Below, piece by piece: positions 55,672 to 64,000 of a DNA stretch of 64,000 nucleotides. The notes below the pieces were generated by a model. It was given only the letters and a program-made list of their open reading frames with translations, had not been told where the DNA came from and ran no database searches. Both the position numbers and the translations under genes were made by a program. Origin of the DNA: a virus; IMG/VR virus record IMGVR_UViG_3300036766_000032, positions 1-64,000 of that record, one strand, 5' to 3'. How positions within the stretch are numbered: the first letter of the stretch is position 1; each line of letters opens with the position of its first letter.

Positions 55672-58241
55672 TACGCAGCCCTCTTGTTCAGTAGTAACAG
55701 CAACTCATCCTCTGACTTGCGGCGTCTGATGTTCGGTGCTGAGACAATTAGAGGCGCAGAGTGCAGCGTAGCCACCGCGCTTCCTCGCATAAGTATAGGC
55801 CAGATCTCTGCAGAGTACCATAATACCGGCCTCCTGCAAGTCGGTGCACCACCTGCTACCTCTATTCCGCCGTCCGGTTCGTAGCAGTAACAGAGCGCTA
55901 TTCGCGGGTGAACCGACAACCAGCCACGCGGGACGATGCTGATTTCCGCAGCCGGTAAGAAGGTGACGAGCGATGCCCCTCCAGTCTGTAATCCACCAGA
56001 CGCGGTGTATCCGCCGCCGCCTATCAGGGCAGCCTCTGCGGCCCCGCCGCTTTGCAGCCCGCCCGTCGCAGCGTAGTCCTTAGTCTTAGCCTGTGCCGCC
56101 GCGCCGCCGCTGCCTAAGCCACCACCTGCCTCGAACGCTTTGCCCTTGGCTACGCCCGCCGCGCCGCCGCTTTGCAGCCCGCCCAGCGCGGCGAACTCCT
56201 TCGCTTTGGACACCACGGCCACGCCACCCGTCGAAGGACCGCCCGCCGCAATAAAAGACTTTACTTTTACTAAAAAAGAGTATCCGGCGACGTCTATGCC
56301 GCCCTGTGCAGCGAAGTCCTTCGTCTTGGACCAGTCGGCGCCACTGCCCGCAGAGAGGCCAGACACGGCTGAGTACGTCTTGACCTTGACCAGCTCCGCG
56401 ATGCCGCCGCTCTGAAGTCCGCCGCTCGCCGAGTATGAATACGTCTGCCCTCCCCAATAATTTGCGTATCCGTCCGTCAGCACGCCGCCGCTGGAGTCGA
56501 ACGCTTTGGTCTTGGACAAGCCCGCCACACCACCCGTGAGCAATCCACCGGACGCGGAGTAGGCGAGGATGTTCGATTCTGACGTCGTGGCTGCGCCGCT
56601 TACGTCTAGACCGCCCTGCGCAGCGAAGTCCTTGGTCTTAGACCAGTCGGCACCACCGCCCGCAGAGGGACCAGACACGGCGATGTAGTCCTTGGTCTTC
56701 GAATATGGGGACGTCCCGCCTAGAACCGTGCCGCCGAGAACTTCCAGCACCTTCGTCTTGCTTAAACTGGCAGCGCCGCCGCTTTGCAGCCCGCCGCTCG
56801 CAAGGTAGGTATAGACGGCTCCTTCAGACGTGTTCGCCGCGCCGCTTGTTTGCGCGCCTCCTGAAGCTGCGAATGCTTTGGTCTTGGCGAAGTCCGCCAC
56901 ACCGCCGAGCAGCACGCCGCCGCTGACTGCGAACGTCTTCGCCTTCGAGAGCTCCGCCACACCGCCGAGCAGCACGCCGCCGACTCCGGCGTAAGCGTAG
57001 ACGTGCGCACCGACTGAGGTGTTCGCACTGCCGCTCGTCTGTACCAGACCCGTCGCGAGAAAGTCCTTTACCTTCGCAAGCGCTGCAGAACCGGCGACGT
57101 CCACGCCGCCTTGCGCAGCGAAGAGGACAGTCTTAGACCAGTCAGCAGAACCGCCAGTACTCGGACCCGAGACCGCTACGTAGATCTTGACCTTTACTAG
57201 ATCCGCAACGCCGCCAGTTTGAATGCCTCCAGCGGATACAGGCTCCTTCGTCTTTGAAAGACCCGCAACGCCGCCCGTGAGCAAACCCCCGGACGCGACG
57301 TAAACCCCGATGTCGTTCAGCTCAGAAGTAGTTGCCGCGCCGCCTAGACCGATACCGCCGGACGCGATGAAGTCTTTGAGCTTCTGCACACTGGCCGCAC
57401 CATCGAACAGTACGCCGCCCGCGACAGCGTAGTCCTTTGTCTTTGACAGGTCAGCGGAACCGCCAGTAGATAAGCTTCCCGACGCAACGTAGGAGTAGAT
57501 GTTGGACGTGGGGGAAGTGTTCGCGGCACCTCCGCTCTGCAACCCTCCAGCAGCTTCATAAGCCTTGGTCTTAGACAGGTTTGCGGCACCGCCCGTCTGG
57601 ATCCCGCCCACTGCGACGTAAGCACCAACGACGAGACTCTGCTCCGTCGTCGCAATGCCTCCGGTAGAGACGCCACTGACTGCGGAATACGCCTTAGTCT
57701 TCGCGAGATCCGCAACGCCGCTAAGCCCCACCCCGCCGGACGCGATGAACGCTTTGAGCTTAGCGACGTCAGTAGTCCCGCCAGCTAGAACACCGCCGCT
57801 GACGACGTAGTCCTTCGTCTTCGCCAGATCGGCAGCGCCGCTCGCCAGCACGCCTCCAGAAGCGACGTACCCTAGGACGTTGGACTCGGAAGTTGTGGAA
57901 GCGCCGCCCGTGGACACTCCGCCGATTGAGACGTAGGTCTTGGTCTTGGATAGCGCAGGACTGCCGCCAGTGAGCAATCCACCGGAGACCACGTAGTCCT
58001 TCGTCTTGGAAAGTAGTGCTGCACCACCGGAGAGGATTCCTCCGGAAGCTGCGTAAGAACCGATGACGTTTAATTCAGAAGTGGTAGCTGTACCACTAGT
58101 AGAAATTCCACCAGCTACAGTATAGGACTTGGTTCTTGAGAAGTCAGCTACACCACCGGTCTGGAGTCCGCCCGACCCCTCGTACACATAGGTCTGGACT
58201 ACCGACCATCCAAACTGATTCCAGATCTTGACGACATGCAT
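55671..58241 (-). CDS. Long repeat fibre-like protein (36 tandem 20-residue units)
   Basis: An 856-residue protein. After about 17 N-terminal residues it consists of about 36 units of the type (D/A)YxASGGLxTGGxAxLSKTK, mostly 20 residues long with 22-23 residue variants ending in TTSESNVIG. The last 90 residues form a distinct tail with an RRKSEDELLLLLNK end. The regular Gly-Gly turns suggest a beta-solenoid or triple-stranded fibre. It overlaps the ligase/protease gene by one base. A capsid or tail fibre is likely. Confidence 0.7.
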   Translation of the reverse strand: MHVVKIWNQFGWSVVQTYVYEGSGGLQTGGVADFSRTKSYTVAGGISTSGTATTSELNVIGSYAASGGILSGGAALLSKTKDYVVSGGLLTGGSPALSKTKTYVSIGGVSTGGASTTSESNVLGYVASGGVLASGAADLAKTKDYVVSGGVLAGGTTDVAKLKAFIASGGVGLSGVADLAKTKAYSAVSGVSTGGIATTEQSLVVGAYVAVGGIQTGGAANLSKTKAYEAAGGLQSGGAANTSPTSNIYSYVASGSLSTGGSADLSKTKDYAVAGGVLFDGAASVQKLKDFIASGGIGLGGAATTSELNDIGVYVASGGLLTGGVAGLSKTKEPVSAGGIQTGGVADLVKVKIYVAVSGPSTGGSADWSKTVLFAAQGGVDVAGSAALAKVKDFLATGLVQTSGSANTSVGAHVYAYAGVGGVLLGGVAELSKAKTFAVSGGVLLGGVADFAKTKAFAASGGAQTSGAANTSEGAVYTYLASGGLQSGGAASLSKTKVLEVLGGTVLGGTSPYSKTKDYIAVSGPSAGGGADWSKTKDFAAQGGLDVSGAATTSESNILAYSASGGLLTGGVAGLSKTKAFDSSGGVLTDGYANYWGGQTYSYSASGGLQSGGIAELVKVKTYSAVSGLSAGSGADWSKTKDFAAQGGIDVAGYSFLVKVKSFIAAGGPSTGGVAVVSKAKEFAALGGLQSGGAAGVAKGKAFEAGGGLGSGGAAAQAKTKDYAATGGLQSGGAAEAALIGGGGYTASGGLQTGGASLVTFLPAAEISIVPRGWLSVHPRIALCYCYEPDGGIEVAGGAPTCRRPVLWYSAEIWPILMRGSAVATLHSAPLIVSAPNIRRRKSEDELLLLLNKRAA

Positions 58242-58247
58242 GAGCCG

Positions 58248-59951
58248 CTAGTCCGTTAATCGTTTGACGAGGATCGCCGCGAAGGCGCACCCGCTGATTG
58301 CTCCGTGGGCGTGGATGTGAAAGTAGCTGCCAACTTCTAGTAGCCACGGCTCATGGGGAGCCCAACTGATTGTAGAGTTCGCTGGTACTCGGATGATGAC
58401 TTCCGTACCGGGCACCGTAGCGTCGTTGATGTCGTGCACTTCGCAGTAGATCGCGGCTGCGACAGAACAGGAGAACACGATTTCGAAGTCGTACAACTCT
58501 TCATTCGCCACACGCGGAGACCTCGCAAGTGTGGTCTCATCCGCGATTGGCGAAGCGCAGATCTCCCCTTCTGTGAACATTGGTAACGTGGAGACCGATA
58601 GCGTGGCGTACCACTCCGTCGTAGCCGCACCTCCCGTCGTGACTCCTCCGGAGACGCTGGTCAACTTGTCCTTTGACACCTCCGCGACGCCGCCAGTCTG
58701 CGCACCGCCGCTGCCCGTGGGAGCTTTGGTCTTGGCGAGCGTGGCGGTGCCCGCTGTCTGCGCGCCTCCAGACGCGATGTAGCTATGCCCGAACAGCGTC
58801 TGCGCGACGCCACTCGCCGCAATACCACCGGAGACGGGGAAGTCCTTGCCCTTCGCTACAGACGCCGCACCGACTGTAGCCGCACCGCCAGAAGCGAGCG
58901 TGGCCTTTACCTTCAAAACGGCTGAGACACCGCCTGATGCCGCGCCGCCGACGCCCGTGTACAAACCCTTACTCGCGAACATCTGGGTCGTGGCGACACC
59001 GCTCGTGGAGGCACCGCCGACACCCGTGTACGTCTTGACCACGGCGGGATTAGTGAAGTAGCCAAGCCGGTAGGAGTCTACACCCGTGTTGGAGATGTTC
59101 CCCTGCGAGACGTACGAAGCATCAACGCCGACCGTGTCGAACGCATGTGACGCGCCGCCAGGATAGTCGAGCAGGGACGTGGCCGAGTCGTCCTTGTCGC
59201 GCACGCCGTACGTGTAAGTCGTCGCACTAGAGATCGTTTCAATGAGTTGCGCAACTGAAGCTGAGGCAGCAGCGTAGTCGATCCACGAGCCGGACGTCGA
59301 TAGTGAGATGTTCGTGGCGTTGGTAGCGTACACTGCGCTCGACTTGACGTACCCGATCAGGAAATACACATCCCCGTTCGAGCCGTAAGCGTCACAGTTC
59401 TCAGTCCCGTCTACCCCGCACTCGCCCCAGATGTGCGCGTCGCACGCCTGCGTTCGATTGTCCGTTGAGCCGTTCTTGCGAAGTCCGACGTTCGCAGCGG
59501 ACACGCGCTCGAAGATTGCTCCTATCGCCGTATCCGCTCCAGTGTCGGCGGAGATATCTACTCCACGCCAAGCGTCGCCCATGCCGCCGCCACTGAGTGT
59601 CTTGGATACGCCGGTGGTGAAGAACACCGCGTCGTCGGTGTGATAGCCGACGAGCCAGATCTGTACAGACGCGTTCCCGACGTACGCTTCGAAGATGTTG
59701 CTCGCATCGACGCCCACCGCACCCATTCCCTGATAGTGGGTGCCGATGTTGGTTATGCGGTTGTCGGCCGAACCGTTCTTCCGCAGACCCACCGCGTACG
59801 AGGTGGCTGTGCTCGTGTTCTTTACGATCAGCTTGACGCCAGAGATCGATCCAGCAAGGCTGGTTACGAAGAAGCTGTCCAGGTCGACGGCTTGCCAAGA
59901 CCCCGTCGTGACTGGAGTTACATTGACCGGCGTGACTGTGAAGTAGGACAT
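58248..59951 (-). CDS. Fibre-like protein with three large repeats and a knob
   Basis: A 567-residue protein. Residues 1-330 hold three repeats of about 100 residues, each with a (V/Y)GxR(K/D) strand and a GVDAS-like turn (VGLRKNGSADNR; VGLRKNGSTDNR; YGVRDKDDSAT). Residues about 330-450 have six 20-residue units of the same type as in the neighbouring 856-residue protein. The C-terminal 115 residues form a knob-like beta domain ending HAHGAISGCAF. Likely a virion fibre partner of its neighbour. Confidence 0.65.
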   Translation of the reverse strand: MSYFTVTPVNVTPVTTGSWQAVDLDSFFVTSLAGSISGVKLIVKNTSTATSYAVGLRKNGSADNRITNIGTHYQGMGAVGVDASNIFEAYVGNASVQIWLVGYHTDDAVFFTTGVSKTLSGGGMGDAWRGVDISADTGADTAIGAIFERVSAANVGLRKNGSTDNRTQACDAHIWGECGVDGTENCDAYGSNGDVYFLIGYVKSSAVYATNATNISLSTSGSWIDYAAASASVAQLIETISSATTYTYGVRDKDDSATSLLDYPGGASHAFDTVGVDASYVSQGNISNTGVDSYRLGYFTNPAVVKTYTGVGGASTSGVATTQMFASKGLYTGVGGAASGGVSAVLKVKATLASGGAATVGAASVAKGKDFPVSGGIAASGVAQTLFGHSYIASGGAQTAGTATLAKTKAPTGSGGAQTGGVAEVSKDKLTSVSGGVTTGGAATTEWYATLSVSTLPMFTEGEICASPIADETTLARSPRVANEELYDFEIVFSCSVAAAIYCEVHDINDATVPGTEVIIRVPANSTISWAPHEPWLLEVGSYFHIHAHGAISGCAFAAILVKRLTD

Positions 59952-59961
59952 GACCGCTCCG

Positions 59962-61008
59962 TCAGTTCAGTCGTTCGCGAACACGCATGTTGATCGCGTA
60001 ATGTGTAGACACCGTCAACGCCGTCGGCGTGCGCCACGCCACGCCAGAGCCAGGACGGATGACGACCAGCTCTTCTTCCAAACCGCCGAAGTCCATCCGC
60101 GTATGTGCGTGGTTGTCGCTCAGCGGGAGGGTTACAGAAAGGAGCGGAGTACCGGACGTCGTGATGGTTTCGCCAGCCGCTTCCGCCCGGTACGTTGCGA
60201 GCGCCGTTGAGAAGTCTGTGTCTGTAGGTTCCGCCGTCGCCGCCGTCATCAGTACTCGGTCTGCGGATACGCGAATCAGCTCAAGTGCTAGGTTGGTGTT
60301 TGAGAATCCGCCGCCGCCGACCGGCATGTACGCTGCCGTGATCTCCACGTAGTCGAGCAGCACATCGACGCCCGTAGTGGCTGGATTCCACATCATCATG
60401 ACGCCATTGTTCAGCGCTGGAGCCGCCTCCATGTAGCGCGAAGCGAACAGGTAGCCACCGCGCACGGAGCCGGTCGCAGCTGAGCCAAGGTACTGGCTGA
60501 CCGCGCTCGGCAGTACGGACGCTGCGAACCACGGGTTGAACTTCACAACGATCGACGTGCTCGGTGCTGTAGCTTCCGTGGTGACCTTGACGATCAGATA
60601 TGGAATCGCTCCTGCTAGTCCGTTGACGACGCCTTCCAACTTCACTCCGCTGCGAGGACTGCGAACTACGAACGCGTCGATCGGCTTCGAGAACGCAGTC
60701 ACTCCGTCCAGCGACGGGTAGACCTTTACCCAGACGTTCGTCGAGCCCGTGCCGGAAGCCTCGACGACGAGCGTGTACGCGTTGAAGCCGTCTATCCCTA
60801 GACTCGCCGCGCTCGCCGTGTACGTCGTGTTGATGGCAGGCGCCGCTTGATTAAGGAGCGTCGTAAACCCCGGCTGCATCTGACTCTGGTATGGGATAAC
60901 GCGCTCGCGATACACAAGCAAAGAAGCGACCGTGCTCGCCTCCATATCCAGACGCTTGCCGGTAGAGTCGACTGGAATCTGGACATAGGCATCAGCCCCT
61001 TGCGGCAT
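59962..61008 (-). CDS. Virion structural protein, unknown
   Basis: A 348-residue protein; ATG 61008 follows AGGTACTAAG and avoids overlap with the preceding gene. Entirely beta-rich with several Thr/Ala/Ser stretches, and a NAYTLVVEASGTGSTNVWVKV strand pair. It looks like a surface or fibre base protein, encoded before the two repeat proteins. Not assigned to a family. Confidence 0.6.
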   Translation of the reverse strand: MPQGADAYVQIPVDSTGKRLDMEASTVASLLVYRERVIPYQSQMQPGFTTLLNQAAPAINTTYTASAASLGIDGFNAYTLVVEASGTGSTNVWVKVYPSLDGVTAFSKPIDAFVVRSPRSGVKLEGVVNGLAGAIPYLIVKVTTEATAPSTSIVVKFNPWFAASVLPSAVSQYLGSAATGSVRGGYLFASRYMEAAPALNNGVMMMWNPATTGVDVLLDYVEITAAYMPVGGGGFSNTNLALELIRVSADRVLMTAATAEPTDTDFSTALATYRAEAAGETITTSGTPLLSVTLPLSDNHAHTRMDFGGLEEELVVIRPGSGVAWRTPTALTVSTHYAINMRVRERLN

Positions 61009-61009
61009 C

Positions 61010-61261
61010 TTAGTACCTGCTCTTGACCAAGTCCCACAGCGCCATGAGTAGCGCCCCCTCACCAGCATCGACGGGCAAGTCTACCAACCCGTCTACGGAA
61101 CGGTGCCCGTCCGCTGTCTTGAGCAACGCTTGAACATAGGTGCGCCGCACTTCGACCTTTCGAAGAGCCTGTTCTGAGCTCTCCCCAGACCGAAGGTGCT
61201 CAGCCCCTTCCGACGTCACGTCCCGCGCAACGGCGGAGATCAGCTTAAGCGCGACCTCCAT
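61010..61261 (-). CDS. Small helical protein
   Basis: An 83-residue helical protein encoded head to tail between structural genes; its stop and the next start are one base apart. No motif is visible. Confidence 0.55.
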   Translation of the reverse strand: MEVALKLISAVARDVTSEGAEHLRSGESSEQALRKVEVRRTYVQALLKTADGHRSVDGLVDLPVDAGEGALLMALWDLVKSRY

Positions 61262-61262
61262 C

Positions 61263-61517
61263 TCAGACGTAGCCTGCTGCGGCCCCTTCTACCTTGGCTG
61301 GACGACGCAACTCTGGGATGTCTGCCAGACTCGCCTGCGTCAGCGCGGAGAGATCGGCGTCCGATAAAGTGACGACCAGCTTGGTGTTTCCTTTATCGTC
61401 CGTCTGGTGGAATTCCTGTGCCGTGAACTCTGCACCGGACTCGTTGGTATACTTGGAAGTCGTATAGATCCCGACCTTGCCTTTCATCTTTACCCACATA
61501 CCGCGACGAAGTGCCAT
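61263..61517 (-). CDS. Small beta-rich head-region protein
   Basis: An 84-residue protein; ATG 61517 has AGGAGG upstream. RRGMWVKMKGKVGIYTT begins a small SH3-like barrel, the remainder is mixed. Such proteins are frequent near phage head genes; role not known. Confidence 0.6.
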   Translation of the reverse strand: MALRRGMWVKMKGKVGIYTTSKYTNESGAEFTAQEFHQTDDKGNTKLVVTLSDADLSALTQASLADIPELRRPAKVEGAAAGYV

Positions 61518-61629
61518 TTGGTGTTTCCTCCTGCTGGTTGAACATCTTTTGAACTTCGGTGTTTGTGACACGTAGAACTTCGTAACCTAGCTTATTCAGA
61601 ACTGTCGTACGCTTCTTGTCACGCTTTAA

Positions 61630-61666
61630 ATAGGGGGGCGTAATCGACAGCGGCGCACACCCCTAT
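61630..61666 (-). terminator. Hairpin, possible intrinsic terminator
   Basis: ATAGGGG (61630-61636) and CCCCTAT (61660-61666) pair, and inner G/C bases can extend the stem. On the - strand the stem is followed by TTAAAG, a weak T tract. It lies in the 100-base spacer after the gene at 61675. Confidence 0.5.
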
Positions 61667-61674
61667 AGCAAATC

Positions 61675-62079
61675 TTAATCCAAGGTTATTTTAGGCGTGA
61701 CCTTAATCTGATCTCCGTTATTCACGACTTGGTAAGGCCCGTCAGAGAATCTCTCCGCCCACGCAATTCGTCCACTCGACGCACGAGTCATAAAATACCC
61801 GTAGTTATTCTGCGACTGAGAGCCTGCGGTCGATGTGAATGTTTGCTGCGCGTACGCGCCGTCCGATGGAGCTCCTTCGGTTACTACCCAACTCGCTCCT
61901 GTCAACGTCGCCGCTGAGTATCCAGTCCAAGTGGCCTCGGTGTACGTCGCAGCGGTGTCAGTTTCTGCCGGTGTGGTGTTGGATTGATAGAGCCGAAGAA
62001 TTACGTTCTCCGCTGCTGAGAAATTCAAGAGATATTTGAGCATATCTCCTTCGCCATGGTTAGGCACCAGTAGAGTCAC
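61675..62079 (-). CDS. Phage structural protein (head-region)
   Basis: A 134-residue beta-rich protein. MTLLVPNHGEGDMLKYLL, YTEATWTGYSAATLTGASW, and YGYFMTRASSGRIAWAERF follow a pattern seen in small virion proteins of many phages, sometimes as capsid decoration. It precedes the hairpin above and is translated after the short gene at 62117. Confidence 0.65.
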   Translation of the reverse strand: MTLLVPNHGEGDMLKYLLNFSAAENVILRLYQSNTTPAETDTAATYTEATWTGYSAATLTGASWVVTEGAPSDGAYAQQTFTSTAGSQSQNNYGYFMTRASSGRIAWAERFSDGPYQVVNNGDQIKVTPKITLD

Positions 62080-62116
62080 TTTTAAATCCTCCGCCAGCTT
62101 CTAGCTGGTCATTAAG

Positions 62117-62287
62117 TTAAACGACGATACATCCACCACGCGTGTGGAGGACGCTTTCTGCACCTTCCGACTTCCCTTTAAACCGAGTCTTCTTCAAATG
62201 CGCCTTCCACTTCTCCGATAATTCAAGCCACGGCCAATCCTTATCCCATTCCTGTACCTGTACCTGACCGTCCAACCTTCTAACCAC
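62117..62287 (-). CDS. Possible small basic protein
   Basis: A 56-residue frame from GTG 62287 ending at TAA 62117; upstream the frame stays open without a stop for some distance. Lys/Trp-rich (EWDKDWPWLELSEKWKAHLK). It overlaps the preceding gene by eight bases and fills an otherwise empty 200-base stretch. GAGGG lies close to the GTG, but spacing is short. Believable but unconfirmed. Confidence 0.4.
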   Translation of the reverse strand: MVRRLDGQVQVQEWDKDWPWLELSEKWKAHLKKTRFKGKSEGAESVLHTRGGCIVV

Positions 62288-62456
62288 TGCCCTCGCATTC
62301 CATATTCGGCTTGTACAAAGCCTCGTTCAACTTCGCCGCTTCCTGCTTGGCTAGTGCTTCATCGAGCGCTTTATCCAGCGCGTCGTCCCATCGATCGAAC
62401 GGATCCTTACCGGGTTCCGCTGTCGACGAGCTTGGGGGTTTCTCCGGTGTTGTCAT
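62280..62456 (-). CDS. Small acidic/helical protein
   Basis: A 58-residue protein from ATG 62456 after GGAGG. It is Asp/Ala/Lys-rich with a short helix (DDALDKALDEALAKQEAAK). It overlaps the C-terminal end of the MTase/kinase gene by 50 bases. Function unknown. Confidence 0.5.
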   Translation of the reverse strand: MTTPEKPPSSSTAEPGKDPFDRWDDALDKALDEALAKQEAAKLNEALYKPNMECEGSG

Positions 62457-64000
62457 ACTTCCTCCAGGATTTCGCATATGGTTTTAATGCGTCGTAGCTC
62501 TTATCAATACCAGACCCGAATGCCGTGGCCGCGTACACTGGCGGAACAAACCGACCCCCTTTCTTGAACCGCTCGTACGCACGTTGACCGGATTTAAGAT
62601 CGCTGACGTGAACCTGCACCACGTGCACGTCGTACCCAAGTCTGGTCAACTTCTCCGCCATTTTTTCCATCTTTGTGGTATTCTTACCGGTCATATCGAA
62701 CACCGCATTGTGGCGCCCAGCGAGCACCTTACCCATGAAGTCCTTCTCCGCGATGTCCGCCGCGCGCTCGTGATACGCTCCTGCAAGTCTTGGTGTGTAG
62801 CCCGGAAGCGCTTCCATCACTTTGTCCGCGTCTACTGTAGTGTACTCTCCTTTTAGATCCAGATGCTCCTTCCGAACGGTACTCTTCCCAGATCCCGGCT
62901 TGCCCATCATTACGACTGCTTGCGGACGCTCACCCGGAGCTGCCGCAGAATTCGGGTTGATCAACTTGGTCGCAATGTCGGCGTTCTCCGCCTTCGCTTC
63001 AGGTGTGTAGTCCACACCGTTGGTCGTAACTCCAGGATCGTTCTTGTGATCGCCACGGTCCGCGTTCGCCTTGTGCGCTGCGATGACGGCTGGATCTTGC
63101 TCCACTACAATCGAGAAGTCTTTGACAGACGTAGCGGTGAGCGGAGTTACTCCGGTCTCTGTCGATCGCGTTGATGTATCCCCACCACCACCTTCCCCAA
63201 ACCTGCCCGCCTCTCCACGCGGATGCAACGATTCGTCCCAACCGGCTTTCTCGACGGACTCTTCCGTGTTGACAATGCGTACGATGTCGCCTGCTGCGTT
63301 GCGCTCAACCTCCTGCACTGTGCGCGTCGGACGCGGCACGCTGACCTGGATCACTGGAGCGAGTGCTTGTGGAACGTTGACGTGCACTGTAGGCGGTTGC
63401 ACACTGAGCGCCATCGACTTGGAGATCGACTCTAGCAACACCAACGTCTGAGAATAGAATTCCGGGACTGTGTCTTTAGGCCCGATCGTTAGTTGCACAG
63501 GAGTAGGTGCGAACAGCGCACGAGCGGCGAGTAGTTTAGCACGGACCTCGTCGGTGCTGGCCGCCTTGGTGATGCCTCGCAGCGCAGTCGCTACGCGCTT
63601 CATCGTGTTGTCCGGCTTGCGCAGCACGCCATGAACGTTGATCCGATCCCCGCCGCCGATTTCTTCAAGCTCCACTTGCTCGAAACAGGGTCGATCCTCC
63701 ACGAACTTCGGGTTGGTCCAGAACGCGAACGAAGACTTGTTCCAGAACGTCTTGTGGTCTGGGTGTGCGAACGCCCCTTCTCCTCGGGTGGAGGGCGTCT
63801 CGAACTCTAACGTTCCGCCGGGCTTGAGCACTCTGTAAATCTCCCGCATGATCGCGTCGGCGTCAGAACAGTGTTCCAGGAAGTGGAGCGCACGTATCTC
63901 ATCAACCGAGTCGTCCCCGCACGGGATGCCGTTCTCCAAGTCCCATGTGACGTCCGCGTCTGACTCCGGGTTAGAGTCGATGCCGACGAACCCCTCTGCC
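62407..64000 (-). CDS. Methyltransferase / zeta-like kinase fusion (5' end outside window)
   Basis: The frame runs past base 64000, so the N terminus is missing. The visible part begins with the core of a SAM-dependent methyltransferase (GFVGIDS, VDEIRALHFLEHCSDADAI, EIYRVLKPGGTLEFETP). A Pro/Val-rich segment and WDESLHPRGEAGRFGEGG, a linker typical of proteins near phage portal/morphogenesis genes, lead to a C-terminal P-loop kinase (VVMMGKPGSGKSTVRKE, TVDADKVMEALPGY, VFDMTGKN), similar to zeta toxins that phosphorylate UDP-sugars. It may enter the virion or act in the host during assembly. Confidence 0.75.
   Translation of the reverse strand, partial: AEGFVGIDSNPESDADVTWDLENGIPCGDDSVDEIRALHFLEHCSDADAIMREIYRVLKPGGTLEFETPSTRGEGAFAHPDHKTFWNKSSFAFWTNPKFVEDRPCFEQVELEEIGGGDRINVHGVLRKPDNTMKRVATALRGITKAASTDEVRAKLLAARALFAPTPVQLTIGPKDTVPEFYSQTLVLLESISKSMALSVQPPTVHVNVPQALAPVIQVSVPRPTRTVQEVERNAAGDIVRIVNTEESVEKAGWDESLHPRGEAGRFGEGGGGDTSTRSTETGVTPLTATSVKDFSIVVEQDPAVIAAHKANADRGDHKNDPGVTTNGVDYTPEAKAENADIATKLINPNSAAAPGERPQAVVMMGKPGSGKSTVRKEHLDLKGEYTTVDADKVMEALPGYTPRLAGAYHERAADIAEKDFMGKVLAGRHNAVFDMTGKNTTKMEKMAEKLTRLGYDVHVVQVHVSDLKSGQRAYERFKKGGRFVPPVYAATAFGSGIDKSYDALKPYAKSWRKYDNTGETPKLVDSGTR

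Noticed and set aside
55671-58241. CRISPR-like regular repeats
   Set aside because: The repeats are about 60 bases, imperfect, contiguous without spacers and maintain one reading frame; they encode protein repeats.
1-64000. tRNA genes, integrase, lysogeny repressor
   Set aside because: None could be recognised by eye; a tRNA scan was not possible, so small RNA genes could have been missed.

Overview
The window is a 64-kb piece of a tailed double-stranded DNA bacteriophage. It contains a major capsid protein, prohead protease, scaffold-like protein, tail terminator, tail-tube proteins, tail assembly chaperones with a frameshift site, a tape measure protein, a tail hub and an endolysin. No contractile sheath is seen in the late genes present, so a siphovirus-like particle with a tail of roughly 120 nm (802-residue tape measure) is the best guess. 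Terminase and portal genes are not in the window and probably lie beyond base 64000. No integrase, lysogeny repressor, tRNA or CRISPR array was recognised. The host cannot be named; nothing rules out a Gram-negative host.

Left half (1-25534, all + strand): early and metabolic genes, mostly coupled by ATGA overlaps. Bases 1-4544 hold small genes of mostly unknown role (a von Willebrand A protein, zinc-ribbon proteins, a tandemly duplicated gene pair with one frameshifted copy). Bases 4655-12004 are the replication and recombination block: DUF932 protein, zinc-binding protein, family A DNA polymerase, PD-(D/E)XK nuclease, VRR-NUC nuclease and SNF2-type helicase. Bases 12067-22442 are nucleotide and DNA modification: a histone-H1-like protein, an MBD4-like mini-glycosylase, DUF1599, an asparagine-synthetase-like amidotransferase, dimeric dUTPase, a C5-cytosine methyltransferase interrupted by an intein exactly at its catalytic cysteine, a second DNA methyltransferase, a thymidylate-synthase homologue with the substitution typical of dCMP hydroxymethylases, a deoxycytidylate deaminase, a DHH phosphoesterase and an ATP-dependent DNA ligase. 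Bases 22442-25534 hold small unknown genes. Five promoter-like sites built on TATGATTAATCATA-type palindromes precede the gene groups at 4.6, 12.0, 22.5, 23.9 and 25.2 kb.

Right half (64000-25531, all - strand): late genes. In transcription order: a methyltransferase / P-loop kinase fusion (cut by the window edge), small head proteins, two long repeat-rich fibre-like proteins, a DNA ligase / prohead protease fusion, scaffold, decoration and major capsid proteins, head-tail connectors, tail terminator, then a nine-gene glycosyltransferase and methyltransferase cassette plus a DUF115-like gene (47.8-40.6 kb), three tail-tube paralogues of which two carry Asp-box beta-propellers, chaperones, tape measure, tail hub, three tandem fibre paralogues, a secreted repeat protein and lysis genes. 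The two halves converge on a shared CTAG at 25531-25534 with no room for a terminator between the stop codons.

The most unusual systems are (i) the sugar-modification cassette placed inside the tail genes next to propeller-bearing tail tubes, suggesting glycosylated virions; (ii) a probable hydroxymethylcytosine or related base-modification pathway; and (iii) chimeric late proteins fusing DNA ligase to prohead protease and methyltransferase to a zeta-like kinase. Functions given are read from motifs; no database search was possible.
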